From positions 913,999-977,998 of the forward strand of contig NZ_BBRG01000001.1 of the NCBI RefSeq assembly GCF_000975155.1: a stretch of DNA of 64,000 bases, in the 5' to 3' direction. The DNA is from Demequina globuliformis. Its GTDB lineage: Bacteria > Actinomycetota > Actinomycetes > Actinomycetales > Demequinaceae. A program made the position numbers and the translations under genes. This document shows positions 7,653-19,288 of this stretch, one piece after another. How positions within the stretch are numbered: the first letter of the stretch is position 1; every line of letters starts with the position of its first letter. The notes under the pieces are model-generated. The model searched no databases and had not been told where the DNA came from. It worked only from the letters and a program-made list of their open reading frames with translations.

Positions 7653-8933
7653 TTATGCCACTCGTGTTCCCGAGCGGAGCTTCTTGTAGGGGACACGGAG
7701 CCTGTTGATGACGATCCACATGGACCCCACCAGCAGGAGCACCGACACCCCGAGGCCGAGCCACGGAGCCCGTTCGAGGTTCGCCACCTCACGCTGACGC
7801 GCCTCCCAGTCCGCCTCGGTCTCGGCCCACTCCGCTTCCATGTCCTCGTCGCTCACCTGCGCCGCGGCGGAGATTTGGCGCTCGAGGTCAGCGCATTCAT
7901 CCCAGGGCTCGTAGCCGGTGAGCTCGTCGTCCGGTCCCAGGCGGGCCTCCGACAGCAACTGGTGCACGTTCGCGAAGACACCGGGCGCCGCGCGACCGTC
8001 CTCTTCCCAGGTCTCAGGGTCGACGATGGGGGCGGTCTCGGTGATCATGACCGCCGGGTTCATGAGTAGGATCCACGCCACCTTCTCGGTATGCGTCACG
8101 GTGTACGCCCACTCCGAGTCGATGCAGGTGTAGTCATCCGCGTTAAGCGCGGAGAAGTCACCCGTCATGTAGGCGTCATTGAGCGCGTCTTCCGCCGCGG
8201 GCGTCATCTGCCCATAGTCGATGTACCGGTCGCGGTCAGGGGCCTCTTCGGTGACCAGCAGCGTCGACACTCCGAACACGATGATGGTGCCGATCAGGAA
8301 GAACCCCGTCGTGAGGTGCGCGAGCGCCACGGAAGCCACCGCGCGGGCGGCGATCGAGGACCACGCGAGGCCCACTGCGGTGAACGTCAGCACGACCAGG
8401 AGAATCGCGCCAATCGTGATCAGCATCTCCCCCAGCCTCCACCCAGAGGACAGGTACGTATAGATCAAGAACGGCGACAGCGCCACGAGTGCAAAAACGG
8501 ACACCGTCCACGACGCGAGCAGCTTGCCGACGGCGATGTCCCCGGCCGTCAGGTGGCTCATCTGCAGCGGCGCCAATACGCCCTCGCCCGAGTCTCCGTT
8601 GATCGATGTCGCTGACAGCGATGGCGCAATCAGCATCCCGACACCGAGCACCATGATGAGCACGATCTCGAAGTTGGTCGACGACAGTTGAGCCGGCGTG
8701 AAGATGGCAGCCGCGATACAGATCGCGATGACGATCGCGAACAGGATCCCGTAGAAGATGTACCCCTTCGTGGAGGGGCGGCGGCGCCGGAGCTCGATGC
8801 GGGTCATCAGGCTGACGCCGCGGAAGGTCGGCAACCACGGGTTGCCCTTCCGGGGCGGAGGTGCCACCGGGGTAGGGGCCGATGCCGGGGGCGCAGCGGG
8901 TGGCTGGGTGCCAGTGGGGGCCGTGGTCGTCAT
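7653..8933 (-). CDS. ABC transporter permease (ABC-2 type)
   Basis: A 426-residue integral membrane protein that would form the channel for the ATPase encoded just upstream; their genes overlap by ATGA. The first ~35 residues are a Pro/Ala/Thr-rich cytoplasmic tail. Six or more hydrophobic segments follow (about 58-78, 92-110, 135-155, 168-195, 200-230 and 388-410). A large hydrophilic region of roughly 150 residues rich in Glu/Asp precedes the last membrane helix and is unusual for this family. The transported substrate is not evident. A divergent TetR gene may regulate the pair. Confidence 0.82.
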   Translation of the reverse strand: MTTTAPTGTQPPAAPPASAPTPVAPPPRKGNPWLPTFRGVSLMTRIELRRRRPSTKGYIFYGILFAIVIAICIAAAIFTPAQLSSTNFEIVLIMVLGVGMLIAPSLSATSINGDSGEGVLAPLQMSHLTAGDIAVGKLLASWTVSVFALVALSPFLIYTYLSSGWRLGEMLITIGAILLVVLTFTAVGLAWSSIAARAVASVALAHLTTGFFLIGTIIVFGVSTLLVTEEAPDRDRYIDYGQMTPAAEDALNDAYMTGDFSALNADDYTCIDSEWAYTVTHTEKVAWILLMNPAVMITETAPIVDPETWEEDGRAAPGVFANVHQLLSEARLGPDDELTGYEPWDECADLERQISAAAQVSDEDMEAEWAETEADWEARQREVANLERAPWLGLGVSVLLLVGSMWIVINRLRVPYKKLRSGTRVA

Positions 8934-9871
8934 CGCCGCTCCTCGTTCATCGCCATGTAGGTCTGCTCAAGCGCCGACCCCACGGGGCCAAAGCGGTGGA
9001 CGGCCACACCTTGTTGGACCAGCCACGCGAGCGCTTGCGCCGCCTTGTGCGCGTCGTCAATCCTGACGATCGCGCCGTACTCCTGCGCCTCGAAGGGCAC
9101 GTTGTACGCGGCGAGGGCCTCGTGAAGCACCTGCGGCTCGAGGGCGTCGACGCGGTACTTGGTCTTGGCATCAGCGACCATGGCCGCCGCATCGTCGCCA
9201 AGCGTGCGGCCTTGCGACATGAAGATCGCGTCGTCGACCATCTCGTCGAGCTCGGCGAGCACGTGGCTGGAGACCAGCACCGCGCGTCCCTCGCCGGCGA
9301 ACTCGCGCACCAGGGTCCGTAGCTCGATGCGTGAGCGCGGGTCCAGCCCGTTCGCCGGCTCATCGAGCAGCAGAACACCGGGATCGTGAACGAGCGCGCG
9401 GGCAAGCGAGAGCCTCTGCTTTTGGCCGCGCGACAGCACCCGCGCGGGACGTTCGGCGAACTCGCTGAGGTGGACCCGCGCGAGCAGGTCCACTCCGCGG
9501 GCACGAGCCGTGGCGCGCGGAATGCGGTACGCCTCCCCCATCAACGTCAGGGTCTGGAGGCACGTGAGGTTGTCCCACGATCCCAGTTGGTCTGGCATCC
9601 AGCCAATCGACGCCCGCACAGCCGCAGCGTCGGTGCTGGGGTTGTGTCCTGCGACGGTGATGGTGCCGGCGTCCGGGCGCAGCAGCCCTGACAGCATGAG
9701 CATGAGGGTGGTCTTGCCGCATCCGTTTGGCCCAATGAGGGCGGTCACAGAGCCAGCGGGAACCGTCAGCGTCGCGTCTTGGACGGCGTGCACGGAGCCA
9801 AAGCTCCTCGCGACGCCCGTGGCGACGATTGCCTCACGCACGGGCGCAGGGGCCTGTGCAGTTGCGGTCAT
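8930..9871 (-). CDS. ABC transporter ATP-binding protein
   Basis: A 313-residue ATPase of a two-gene exporter. Walker A GPNGCGKT is at 47-54, the Q-loop at Gln95, signature LSRGQ at 146-150, Walker B VLLLDEP at 166-172 and the switch His in SSH near 203. After the nucleotide-binding domain come about 90 residues typical of the CcmA/DrrA-like group. AAGGAG lies 5 bases before the ATG. It is the promoter-proximal gene, followed by the permease with an ATGA overlap, and it is divergent from a TetR regulator. Confidence 0.92.
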   Translation of the reverse strand: MTATAQAPAPVREAIVATGVARSFGSVHAVQDATLTVPAGSVTALIGPNGCGKTTLMLMLSGLLRPDAGTITVAGHNPSTDAAAVRASIGWMPDQLGSWDNLTCLQTLTLMGEAYRIPRATARARGVDLLARVHLSEFAERPARVLSRGQKQRLSLARALVHDPGVLLLDEPANGLDPRSRIELRTLVREFAGEGRAVLVSSHVLAELDEMVDDAIFMSQGRTLGDDAAAMVADAKTKYRVDALEPQVLHEALAAYNVPFEAQEYGAIVRIDDAHKAAQALAWLVQQGVAVHRFGPVGSALEQTYMAMNEERR

Positions 9872-10024
9872 GATGCTCCTTGTCTAATGACGTGGGCGCG
9901 CCCCCTGCGCGCCGACTCCCCTAGCCTTCCAGCGCTCGTGCGGCATGCATATGAGGTAGCCCCCTGATATTTGGCGCGTGTCGCAACGGTGGCCGTCATA
10001 CTCAGGTGTCATAGTGAGTAGACC

Positions 10025-10042
10025 AACTAGTTCACGTGTGAA
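10025..10042. promoter_or_regulatory. Operator candidate for the downstream TetR gene
   Basis: The perfect 8-bp palindrome AACTAGTT (10025-10032) overlaps a second inverted repeat, TTCAC-GT-GTGAA (10031-10042). It lies just upstream of the TetR start and in the divergent region shared with the ABC exporter operon. TetR dimers typically bind AT-centred palindromes of this size. Assignment rests on position and symmetry only. Confidence 0.5.
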
Positions 10043-10059
10043 TGACCCGAGGAGAGCTC

Positions 10060-10602
10060 GTGCCCCGCAATCCGTCCGACAAACGCGAGCGACTCACCGC
10101 CGCGGCAATCCGACTTGCCCGCACCCAAGGGCTCGAGGCCACCACCATCGCCGCCATCGCCGCGGAGGCCGAGGTGCCATCCGGAAGCGTCTACTACTAC
10201 TTCAAGACCAAGACAGACGTTGCGCAGGCCATCGCGGATGGCATTGCGGCGGTCTTGGCGGGCGAAGCCGCCGAGCACAGCGGGGCACAGGATCCCCGCG
10301 ATGCGCTGACGTCCTTTCTCTCGTCGTACCTCGATGACGCTGACACCACCGTGGAGTACGGCACCGTGTTGTCGACGGCTGCGCGGGTCGGTTCAGGTGA
10401 CGCTCATGCTCAGGTACTTGCATGGATCGCCGACACCTTCATGGAGCTCGGGTTCGCCGAGTCCGCAGCGCACGCCCGTGCCCAGCACCTGCTTGCTGGA
10501 CTTGAAGGGGGAGCCGCACTTGCATCGGCCCTAGGCGACACCGCGCCCCTCGAACGCGAGGTCGCCCACCTCACCCGCTGGGTCGCCAACGCCAAGCCCT
10601 AG
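10060..10602 (+). CDS. TetR-family regulator, divergent from ABC exporter
   Basis: Start chosen at the GTG preceded by GAGGAGAG at ideal spacing, which is better than the upstream ATG that this ribosome site overlaps. The 180-residue product has a TetR HTH at about residues 10-55, including [20 protein letters not shown], and an Ala-rich ligand-binding domain. Divergent placement with overlapping palindromes suggests it represses itself and the exporter. The inducer is not identifiable. Confidence 0.87.
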   Translation: MPRNPSDKRERLTAAAIRLARTQGLEATTIAAIAAEAEVPSGSVYYYFKTKTDVAQAIADGIAAVLAGEAAEHSGAQDPRDALTSFLSSYLDDADTTVEYGTVLSTAARVGSGDAHAQVLAWIADTFMELGFAESAAHARAQHLLAGLEGGAALASALGDTAPLEREVAHLTRWVANAKP

Positions 10603-10650
10603 CAAAGCCGTCATGCCTGAAGTGGCACTTTCTGGCCGTTATGCACCCGC

Positions 10651-10677
10651 AAAACAGCCAAATGGAGCCATTTGGCG
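10651..10677 (+). repeat. 27-bp palindromic intergenic element, copy 1
   Basis: AAAACA precedes the perfect 9-bp inverted repeat GCCAAATGG / CCATTTGGC with a 2-base spacer. The identical 27-mer recurs at 25999-26025, and variants occur at 20720, 21368 and 43864-43925. This copy lies between a TetR gene and lysC, upstream of the lysC ribosome site. Confidence 0.8.
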
Positions 10678-10781
10678 GGAGGTTGGGGGGCGCGGGTAGG
10701 CCTAACGGCTTGCGTTCACTACAATGGGCCGCGCGTCCGAGGTCGGGCGAATCATCCCAGATAACTTTACGGAGCCTTTCC

Positions 10782-13087
<2,306 letters not shown>

Positions 13088-13100
13088 CCGCGTTCAGGCC

Positions 13101-13150
13101 TCACGCTTCCGCGCCGCCCGCTCAACCGGGCAGGCGGCGCGGAAGCGTGA
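13101..13150. terminator. Bidirectional hairpin between asd and convergent membrane gene
   Basis: An 18-bp perfect stem (arms 13101-13118 and 13133-13150) encloses a 14-base loop. It lies between the convergent asd and the membrane-protein gene. No T-tract follows, so termination is inferred from stem strength and position. Confidence 0.7.
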
Positions 13151-13186
13151 GACTCCTGACCAATGGCGGCCGTCTGTGGCGCTCGC

Positions 13187-14680
13187 TCATAGATGCGTGT
13201 CCCGGGAGCCAGCGTTGTCGGTCAAGCACACGAGCCGTGACGTTCGCACGTACCGGGCAGTACCTAGGGCAATGAGCGCGACAGCAAGCACCACGGCAGT
13301 GGGCACGACGTGAGCCCACGCGCGGTTAAGTGAATCCCCCGCACCCACACGGTAGGCGCTGCCGCGCGCAACCCCCAGAAGGAGCATGACGGGAAAGAAG
13401 GTCGTCACTGCGAAGCGGAGCGGACGGGTAGTGGCGCGGCGCAGGCACACTACTGCAAAACCGACGATGAGCGGCAGCAAGGGAAGCATGGGAAACCATC
13501 CGCCCTCGTTGCGGATCAGATTGTCCCAGGTGGCTAGCACGCTGACTTTAACTAAGCCCGTCGTCAACGCTGTCGCGAGCGCCACCACCGCCCACAACCC
13601 AAATTCCCCGGTTGCGAGTATCCATACTTGAAAGCGGGCGGGCCAACGCAGCAGCGCCAGTCCCGCCATCGCCACCACGCCAACCGCAATGAACCAGGAC
13701 ACAACCGCGGGCATCGACATGGCCGGGCCGTGGAGCGCCCACAACGCCACTACATAACTCTGCCACGCCACAGCACTTGCACCCACACCCGCCAGAACAA
13801 GTGCTCGCGTTTGGCGTGGAATCTCGGACTGCGTTGCAAAAGCACACAACAACACCGCAAGTGCGACAATGGAGTCTGGCCGGGTAACTACCGCCGCAGC
13901 GCCGGCAAGGATCATGACTGGCACCAGTTCACGGCCGGCGAGCCCCTCCGCCAGGACCCACGCGCCCGCGCAAATTACGATGAATGCCAAGGCAACCGTA
14001 GCGTGTCCGTTGACATAAAAACCGGTAAACACCAGCCGGTTCGTTGCCGCGAGGGCAAGGACAAAAATCGCCGCGGCCCCGAGCGCTGCCGCCGGCCGCA
14101 CCCGCATGCTCAGGACCCGCCAAATGGCCCATGCACCCATAGCGGCGACAGCCATGAACGTGAGCGGTGTCGCGGCGTGAAAGAACCACTCCCCGCTCAG
14201 GGCGCCAGGCAAGTGCAGGAGAGCTACCCCTACCAATCGTTCTTCGAGGAACAACGGGTAGATCGTGTCCACGTAGGTGTCATTGTTCAACAGGGCGGTG
14301 ACATTGAGGTACGCGAGCGAGTCTGTCGACCACTTGTAGAGCAGGAACGAACGCGCCACTGAAGCCACCACGAGGGTAAGCACGTACGCGAGGGCCAACC
14401 ATGCCCACGCAACGTGGTGCCGTATTCCTATGCTCTCGTGTCGATGGCGCCACAGACGCCACCCAAGTGCCCCGACGCCCAACGCGCACACTGCAAAGCC
14501 GAGTGTGCCGTGGTTCACGGGGAGATGCGCGACCACGAGCAACCATCCGACTCCCGGTAGGAGCACGGCCTGAGACACGACCGTGAGGACTGCTTGTAGA
14601 GCCCCGCGGGCGTTCGAAGCGACGGCAAAGCAGGCCCCAGTCGCGAACAGCACCGTCACGCTCGCCAAATCAAGAATCAT
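13187..14680 (-). CDS. Polytopic membrane protein of unknown function
   Basis: A 497-residue hydrophobic protein with roughly 12-13 predicted membrane helices spread over its length and few conserved polar motifs. The start ATG overlaps the TCA stop of the upstream gene (ATGA). The large early loop after the third or fourth helix, with WSTDSLAYLN and an acidic YVDTIYP segment, recalls GT-C type membrane glycosyltransferases, but this is weak. It forms a pair with a single-pass protein encoded upstream. I do not recognise the family. Confidence 0.7.
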   Translation of the reverse strand: MILDLASVTVLFATGACFAVASNARGALQAVLTVVSQAVLLPGVGWLLVVAHLPVNHGTLGFAVCALGVGALGWRLWRHRHESIGIRHHVAWAWLALAYVLTLVVASVARSFLLYKWSTDSLAYLNVTALLNNDTYVDTIYPLFLEERLVGVALLHLPGALSGEWFFHAATPLTFMAVAAMGAWAIWRVLSMRVRPAAALGAAAIFVLALAATNRLVFTGFYVNGHATVALAFIVICAGAWVLAEGLAGRELVPVMILAGAAAVVTRPDSIVALAVLLCAFATQSEIPRQTRALVLAGVGASAVAWQSYVVALWALHGPAMSMPAVVSWFIAVGVVAMAGLALLRWPARFQVWILATGEFGLWAVVALATALTTGLVKVSVLATWDNLIRNEGGWFPMLPLLPLIVGFAVVCLRRATTRPLRFAVTTFFPVMLLLGVARGSAYRVGAGDSLNRAWAHVVPTAVVLAVALIALGTARYVRTSRLVCLTDNAGSRDTHL

Positions 14681-15225
14681 TCCGAGCCCTCGTCGATACC
14701 GAGATCGATTAGACGCGCTTCCACGACGAGCTCCGGGTCCGTCAAAGTAGTAGGCGCAAGATGCACCAAGACGCTGTGCGAGCCTGCGGCGTCGAGGATG
14801 ATGTCCCACTGTCCGGGCACAGAGTAGGTCTCCTCATCTCCCGTGAAAGCCAGGCGTCCCCATAGTTCGAGAGCAGGTGTGTCTACAGCAGTGACGCGCT
14901 CCGCTTTTCCGTACCCGGCAAGCCGCATTCCAGTCCAAGTACGTTGGAACGTACCGCCGTCCGGAAAGACCATGACCGCGCCGGGCGCCGTCTCGCCAAC
15001 GGCTTGAGACAACGAGTAGGCCTCGTACAGCTGCGGACCCGACTCGACAGCAGCCGCAAGAATATCCGACGTCTCCTCGCTCTCCACGGCCTGATACCGG
15101 GATGGAAAGGACGCATCTGTACGCCCAAACCACAGCGCGGAAGCTGCGATCGTCGCAATGAGCGCGGCCCCGAGAGAGGCGCGCAGCACCACCGCATTCG
15201 ACTCCACACTCAACGCGACGGGCAT
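14677..15225 (-). CDS. Single-pass secreted or anchored protein of unknown function
   Basis: A 182-residue product when started at the ATG giving MPVALSVESN; a start 15 codons earlier is possible. GAGG lies close before the chosen ATG and TACAAT a little further upstream, so the message may be nearly leaderless. One hydrophobic segment (about residues 13-32) is followed by an extracytoplasmic region with beta-rich character. It is coupled to the polytopic membrane protein downstream. No known domain is recognised. Confidence 0.6.
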   Translation of the reverse strand: MPVALSVESNAVVLRASLGAALIATIAASALWFGRTDASFPSRYQAVESEETSDILAAAVESGPQLYEAYSLSQAVGETAPGAVMVFPDGGTFQRTWTGMRLAGYGKAERVTAVDTPALELWGRLAFTGDEETYSVPGQWDIILDAAGSHSVLVHLAPTTLTDPELVVEARLIDLGIDEGSE

Positions 15226-15290
15226 GACCTCGATTGTAGGGAGTCCGAACTTACGCTGTCGGCGCAGCAAACCGGCGCGTTGACATTCCC

Positions 15291-16484
15291 CTAGCCAGCC
15301 AACGGGTCCGCCAGCAGCGGCGCGAAGGCCAGCTCCGCGGCGCCAACGAACATGAGGTCGTCCCCGAGCGAATCGCTGGCGAGCACAAGCCGGTCGGCCA
15401 GCGGCGTGAAGGCGAGGTCCGCAACGCGCTGTCGCAACACCTCCCCGCGCCGTTCAAACAGCGCGGCAAGGAACCCGCCAAGAATGACCGCCTGCGGGTT
15501 GAACACCGACATGTGGGAACTGATCGCACCGGCGAGCATCTCCACCTGGCGGTCAATCTCCGCGGCGACGGGGCCGGCGTCCACGTCAGCGAGCGCGCTA
15601 GCGATATTGGCGAAGTCCAGGACCGTTGGCGCTGCGGCGGCCTTCAGGCGGGAGAACTGCACCTCCGTCTCGAGGCACCCGCGGCGTCCACAGTGGCACA
15701 GCGGTCCGGCGGAATCGACGACGGTGTGGCCCAGTTCGCCCGCGTAGCCATCGGCACCGCGTAGCACCGTGCCGCCGGCAATCAGCGCGCCACCGATGCC
15801 GGAAGCGGAGCCGTTCATGTAGAAGTAGGTCGAGAACTCGCGGCCTGCGCCGAACGCGGCCTCCGCGATAAGACCCACGTTGGCGTCGTTATCGATAAAG
15901 GCCGGCGCGGAGAAGGCGTCGGCAAGCATCCCTGCGTAGTCGACGCCGTGCCAGTCAAGGTGCGGGGAACGCGTGATGAGGCCCTCGGCGGGCTGCGCGA
16001 GCCCGGGCACGGCCGCCCCTACACCCACAATCCGGGTGACCTCAGGGTGCGCCGCGCGCAGTTGCCGCACGGCGTCGACGGCGATCTCGATGCTTTGCTG
16101 GGGCGTGGGCAGGCTCGGGACCGTGACTCGGGTCCGCGCCAGGACGGCGCCACCCATGCCCACGAGCGCCACCGCGATGGCGTCGACGTCGGGGTTCACG
16201 GCGATCGCTGCCAGGGAGGGGTCAGGAGTGACGCGCGGGCTGGGACGTCCCACGGTTCCCGACAGTGCGGATACCTCTCGGACCAGACCGGCCTCGGCAA
16301 GATCCGTCACCAGCGCGCCCACGGTCGAGCGGTTGAGCCCTGTCAGGCGGGTCATGTCTGCGCGCGAGATGCCCGGGTCGTGATGCGCCATCGACAACAG
16401 CAGTGACAGGTTGTGCTGCCGCGTCGACTCATTGCGGCTACCGCGCACGTTGGCGTGCGACCCTGCCGGCTGCTTCTTCGTCAT
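15291..16484 (-). CDS. ROK-family transcriptional repressor 1
   Basis: A 397-residue protein: a winged HTH (about residues 20-75, TGLNRSTVGALVTDL) fused to an inactive sugar-kinase-like ROK domain. The ROK zinc motif CHCGRRGCLE is present, as is the EIAVDAVRQL helix region. The start is set at the ATG with AAGGAG five bases upstream. It lies downstream of, and parallel to, a second ROK gene, and is strongly similar to it in layout and motifs, so the two are paralogs. Xylose or another sugar is a plausible effector given the nearby xylA-xylB. Confidence 0.88.
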   Translation of the reverse strand: MTKKQPAGSHANVRGSRNESTRQHNLSLLLSMAHHDPGISRADMTRLTGLNRSTVGALVTDLAEAGLVREVSALSGTVGRPSPRVTPDPSLAAIAVNPDVDAIAVALVGMGGAVLARTRVTVPSLPTPQQSIEIAVDAVRQLRAAHPEVTRIVGVGAAVPGLAQPAEGLITRSPHLDWHGVDYAGMLADAFSAPAFIDNDANVGLIAEAAFGAGREFSTYFYMNGSASGIGGALIAGGTVLRGADGYAGELGHTVVDSAGPLCHCGRRGCLETEVQFSRLKAAAAPTVLDFANIASALADVDAGPVAAEIDRQVEMLAGAISSHMSVFNPQAVILGGFLAALFERRGEVLRQRVADLAFTPLADRLVLASDSLGDDLMFVGAAELAFAPLLADPLAG

Positions 16485-16610
16485 GGGCTCTCCTTGGTCC
16501 ATCGGTCTCACCCACCCCCACTCGGCTCATTGTCTCTCATTTCCCTGAGACTCTTGTGCACTGCGCGTTGCGAGCGGTCCGCGCCGCTCTGCCAGGGGAT
16601 ACGCGGGCGA

Positions 16611-17843
16611 CTATGCCAGCAGCGCGCGCGTGGCGCCGGCGGCGTTCGCGTCGGTGAGCATTCTCAACGGGTCGGCGAGGAGAGGCCGGAATGCGGCCTC
16701 GGCGGCGCCGACGGCGATGCGGTCGTTGCCTAGTTCGGCTCGGGCGATCTCGAGCCCGTCAGCCATGGGATCGAAGGCGTGCTTGGCGACCCCGCTCACG
16801 ATCTCATCGTGACGGAAGTCGAGGAGGTCCCCAAGGAATCCGCCCAGCACGACCATGCCTGGGTTGAGCACAGACACGATGTTCGCGATCCCGCGCGCGA
16901 GGATGTCTGCCTGGCGACCGGCCTCTGCCTCGAGCGCCGGCGAATCCGACTGGGCGAGCCGAGTAGCCAGGCCGCCGGGGCCAAAACGGTCGACAGAGGC
17001 GGCGGCGCGGAGACGGCGGATGTTGACCTCGGACTCGAGGCAGCCGATGCGCCCGCAGTGGCATGCGATGCCGTTGCGGTCAACGGTGATGTGCCCCAGT
17101 TCGCCCGCGAAGCCGTCCTCGCCTGCCACGAGGCGACCGCCCGCGAGGATGCCGCCGCCAATGCCGGACGGGGATCCGTTGAGGTAGATCACATTTCTGG
17201 CCCCGCGTGCGGCTCCGAAGATCGACTCAGCGACGAGGCCCGCCTTCGCGTCATTCTCAACCCACACGGGCATCTGGAGCTCCTCCTGGAGCATTGCGCC
17301 AAAGGGCTCGTATTGCCACTCCAAGTGCGGGGCGCGGACCACGGAGCGTTCCGCGATGTTCACTAGTCCCGGGATCGCGACGCCCGCTCCCCATACGGTC
17401 CGGCCGGGGTGCGCCGTAAGGATGTCCCGCGCCATCGATACCGCCGTGGCGATGGCGTCGCGCGCGGTGATCGTCGCCGTGACCTCGGTCATGCGGGAGT
17501 CGAGCACGCGACCTCCGAGCGCGACGAGCGCGACCTCGATTCCGTCGACGTCGGGGTTGACCGCGATCGCGGTGTTGTCATCACACGGGCTCACCGCGGG
17601 GCTCGGACGTCCCACTCGCGTCGTGGCGGTCGCGGACTCGTACACCGCACCTGCCTCCACGAGGTCTCCCACCAGGGCGCCCACGGTGGAGCGGTTGAGG
17701 CCCGTTTGCTGCGTCAGTTGCGCACGCGTGATGCCGGGCGCGTGGTGAACCCGGGTGAGGACCGCAGCCAAGTTGCGCTGCCGGGTCGCCTCGTTGCGCG
17801 ATCCCCGTTCAGCGGCGACGGCGCCGGTGGCCTCGTGTTCCAT
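16611..17843 (-). CDS. ROK-family repressor 2, probable xylose repressor (XylR-like)
   Basis: A 410-residue ROK repressor with an N-terminal HTH (TGLNRSTVGALVGDLVEAG near residues 50-68), a kinase-like fold and the zinc motif CHCGRIGCLESE. The start ATG is the first after the divergent promoter region shared with xylA. Longer frames would run into that region. Divergent ROK genes beside xylA normally encode XylR, which releases its operator when xylose binds. Its paralog lies directly downstream. Which of the two controls xylA is not shown by sequence. Confidence 0.88.
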   Translation of the reverse strand: MEHEATGAVAAERGSRNEATRQRNLAAVLTRVHHAPGITRAQLTQQTGLNRSTVGALVGDLVEAGAVYESATATTRVGRPSPAVSPCDDNTAIAVNPDVDGIEVALVALGGRVLDSRMTEVTATITARDAIATAVSMARDILTAHPGRTVWGAGVAIPGLVNIAERSVVRAPHLEWQYEPFGAMLQEELQMPVWVENDAKAGLVAESIFGAARGARNVIYLNGSPSGIGGGILAGGRLVAGEDGFAGELGHITVDRNGIACHCGRIGCLESEVNIRRLRAAASVDRFGPGGLATRLAQSDSPALEAEAGRQADILARGIANIVSVLNPGMVVLGGFLGDLLDFRHDEIVSGVAKHAFDPMADGLEIARAELGNDRIAVGAAEAAFRPLLADPLRMLTDANAAGATRALLA

Positions 17844-17882
17844 GAAGCACACTTTACTTACTTCCGACCTTTTGTGGCTACC

Positions 17883-17894
17883 GCAAACGTTTAC
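17883..17894. promoter_or_regulatory. LacI-type operator-like palindrome
   Basis: GCAAACGTTTAC has a perfect 8-bp palindromic core AAACGTTT with the central CG typical of LacI-family sites. It lies between the ROK repressor gene and xylA. A carbon-control regulator of the LacI family could act here in addition to ROK. No lacI gene is in the window. Confidence 0.45.
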
Positions 17895-17963
17895 AGCGAC
17901 ACGCACGCCACGCCCCACCCCCGCGGCGCCCCGAACGCGCACTGCACCCCGGCATCGGCCCGA

Positions 17964-17992
17964 TTGACACGCATCCGCGTCGGGTTTATGTT
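17964..17992 (+). promoter_or_regulatory. xylA promoter
   Basis: TTGACA (17964-17969), a 17-base spacer and TATGTT (17987-17992) form a good housekeeping sigma promoter 45 bases before the xylA start. A GCATCGGCC motif copy ends just before the -35 element. Short AT-rich repeats between promoter and start (GATCGACGATGATCG) may bind a repressor. Confidence 0.7.
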
Positions 17993-18037
17993 GTTGCCAT
18001 CACTTAAATAATGATCGACGATGATCGGAGAGCCGCC

Positions 18038-19231
18038 ATGGCACCCACCCCCACTCGCGAGGACAAGTTCTCGTTTGGCCTCTGGACCCTGGGCTGGGAG
18101 GCGCAGGACCCCTTCGGCGGCCCCACCCGCCCCCGCCTCGACACCGTCGAGGCCATCCACGGGCTGGCCGACGCCGGCGCCTGGGGCATCACCTTCCACG
18201 ACGACGACGTGTTCCCGTTCGGCTCCTCCGATGCCGACCGCGACAAGGCCATCGCCGACCTCAAGGGCGCGTGCGACGACACGGGCCTGGTGGTCGAGAT
18301 GGTCACCACCAACCTGTTCAGCCACCCCGTGTTCAAGGACGGCGGCTTCACCTCCAACGACCGCGATGTGCGCCGGTTCGCGCTGCGCAAGGTGCTACGC
18401 AACATCGACCTCGCCGCAGAAGTGGGCGCAACCACCTTCGTGATGTGGGGCGGCCGCGAGGGCGCTGAGTACGACTCCGCCAAGGACATCCACGCCGCTC
18501 TCGAACGCTACCGCGAAGCAGTGAATCTGCTGGGCGACTACGTCACCGACAAGGGCTACGACATCAAGTTCGCGATTGAGCCCAAGCCCAACGAGCCCCG
18601 CGGCGACATCCTGCTGCCCACGGTGGGCCACGCTCTCGCCTTCATCAACTCCCTTGAGCGCCCCGAGCTGGTGGGCCTCAACCCGGAGACCGGTCACGAG
18701 CAGATGGCTGGCCTGAACTTCACGGCCGGCATTGCCCAGGCGCTGTATCACGGCAAGCTCTTCCACATTGACCTGAACGGCCAGCGCGGCATCAAGTACG
18801 ACCAGGACCTCGTGTTCGGCCACGGCGACCTCCACAACGCGTTCTCGCTGGTAGACCTGCTTGAGCACGGCGGCCCCAACGGCGGGCCCAGCTACGACGG
18901 CCCCCGCCACTTCGACTACAAGCCCTCGCGTACAGAAGACAGCAAGGGCGTGTGGGAGTCCGTGCGCGCCAACATGTCCATGTACCTGCTGCTCAAGGAG
19001 CGGGCGGCGGCGTTCCGCGCGGACCCCGAGGTCCAGGAGGCGCTGCAGGAGGCCAAGGTCCTCGAGCTCGGCCAGCCCACCCTGGGCGAGGGCGAGTCGT
19101 ACAACGACCTGCTCGCTGACCGTTCCGCCTTCGAAGACTTCAATGCGGACGCGTACTTTGGCGGCAACGGCTTCGGCTTTGTCCGCCTCCAGCAGCTCGC
19201 CTCGGAGCACCTGATGGGCGCCCGCGGCTAA
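18038..19231 (+). CDS. xylA: Xylose isomerase
   Basis: A 397-residue class I (actinobacterial) xylose isomerase converting D-xylose to D-xylulose. Catalytic His54 and Asp57 lie in [10 protein letters not shown], and metal ligands and catalytic lysine in [10 protein letters not shown] (Glu181, Lys183). These positions match the well-studied Streptomyces/Arthrobacter enzymes. The start is the ATG with GGAGAG six bases upstream. xylB follows after a hairpin, and a ROK repressor is divergent. Confidence 0.97.
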   Translation: MAPTPTREDKFSFGLWTLGWEAQDPFGGPTRPRLDTVEAIHGLADAGAWGITFHDDDVFPFGSSDADRDKAIADLKGACDDTGLVVEMVTTNLFSHPVFKDGGFTSNDRDVRRFALRKVLRNIDLAAEVGATTFVMWGGREGAEYDSAKDIHAALERYREAVNLLGDYVTDKGYDIKFAIEPKPNEPRGDILLPTVGHALAFINSLERPELVGLNPETGHEQMAGLNFTAGIAQALYHGKLFHIDLNGQRGIKYDQDLVFGHGDLHNAFSLVDLLEHGGPNGGPSYDGPRHFDYKPSRTEDSKGVWESVRANMSMYLLLKERAAAFRADPEVQEALQEAKVLELGQPTLGEGESYNDLLADRSAFEDFNADAYFGGNGFGFVRLQQLASEHLMGARG

Positions 19232-19242
19232 CTCCTCCTAGG

Positions 19243-19288
19243 GCCGATGCTCGGGTGGGGTCCGTACGGGCCCCACCCGAGCATCGGC
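19243..19288 (+). terminator. Intercistronic hairpin between xylA and xylB
   Basis: A perfect 18-bp stem (19243-19260 with 19271-19288) encloses a 10-base loop. Each arm carries the GCATCGG core of the dispersed 9-mer. It may reduce read-through into xylB or stabilise the xylA message. The following bases are only weakly T-rich (TCGCCTCATTTCC), so partial termination is the safest reading. Confidence 0.65.
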
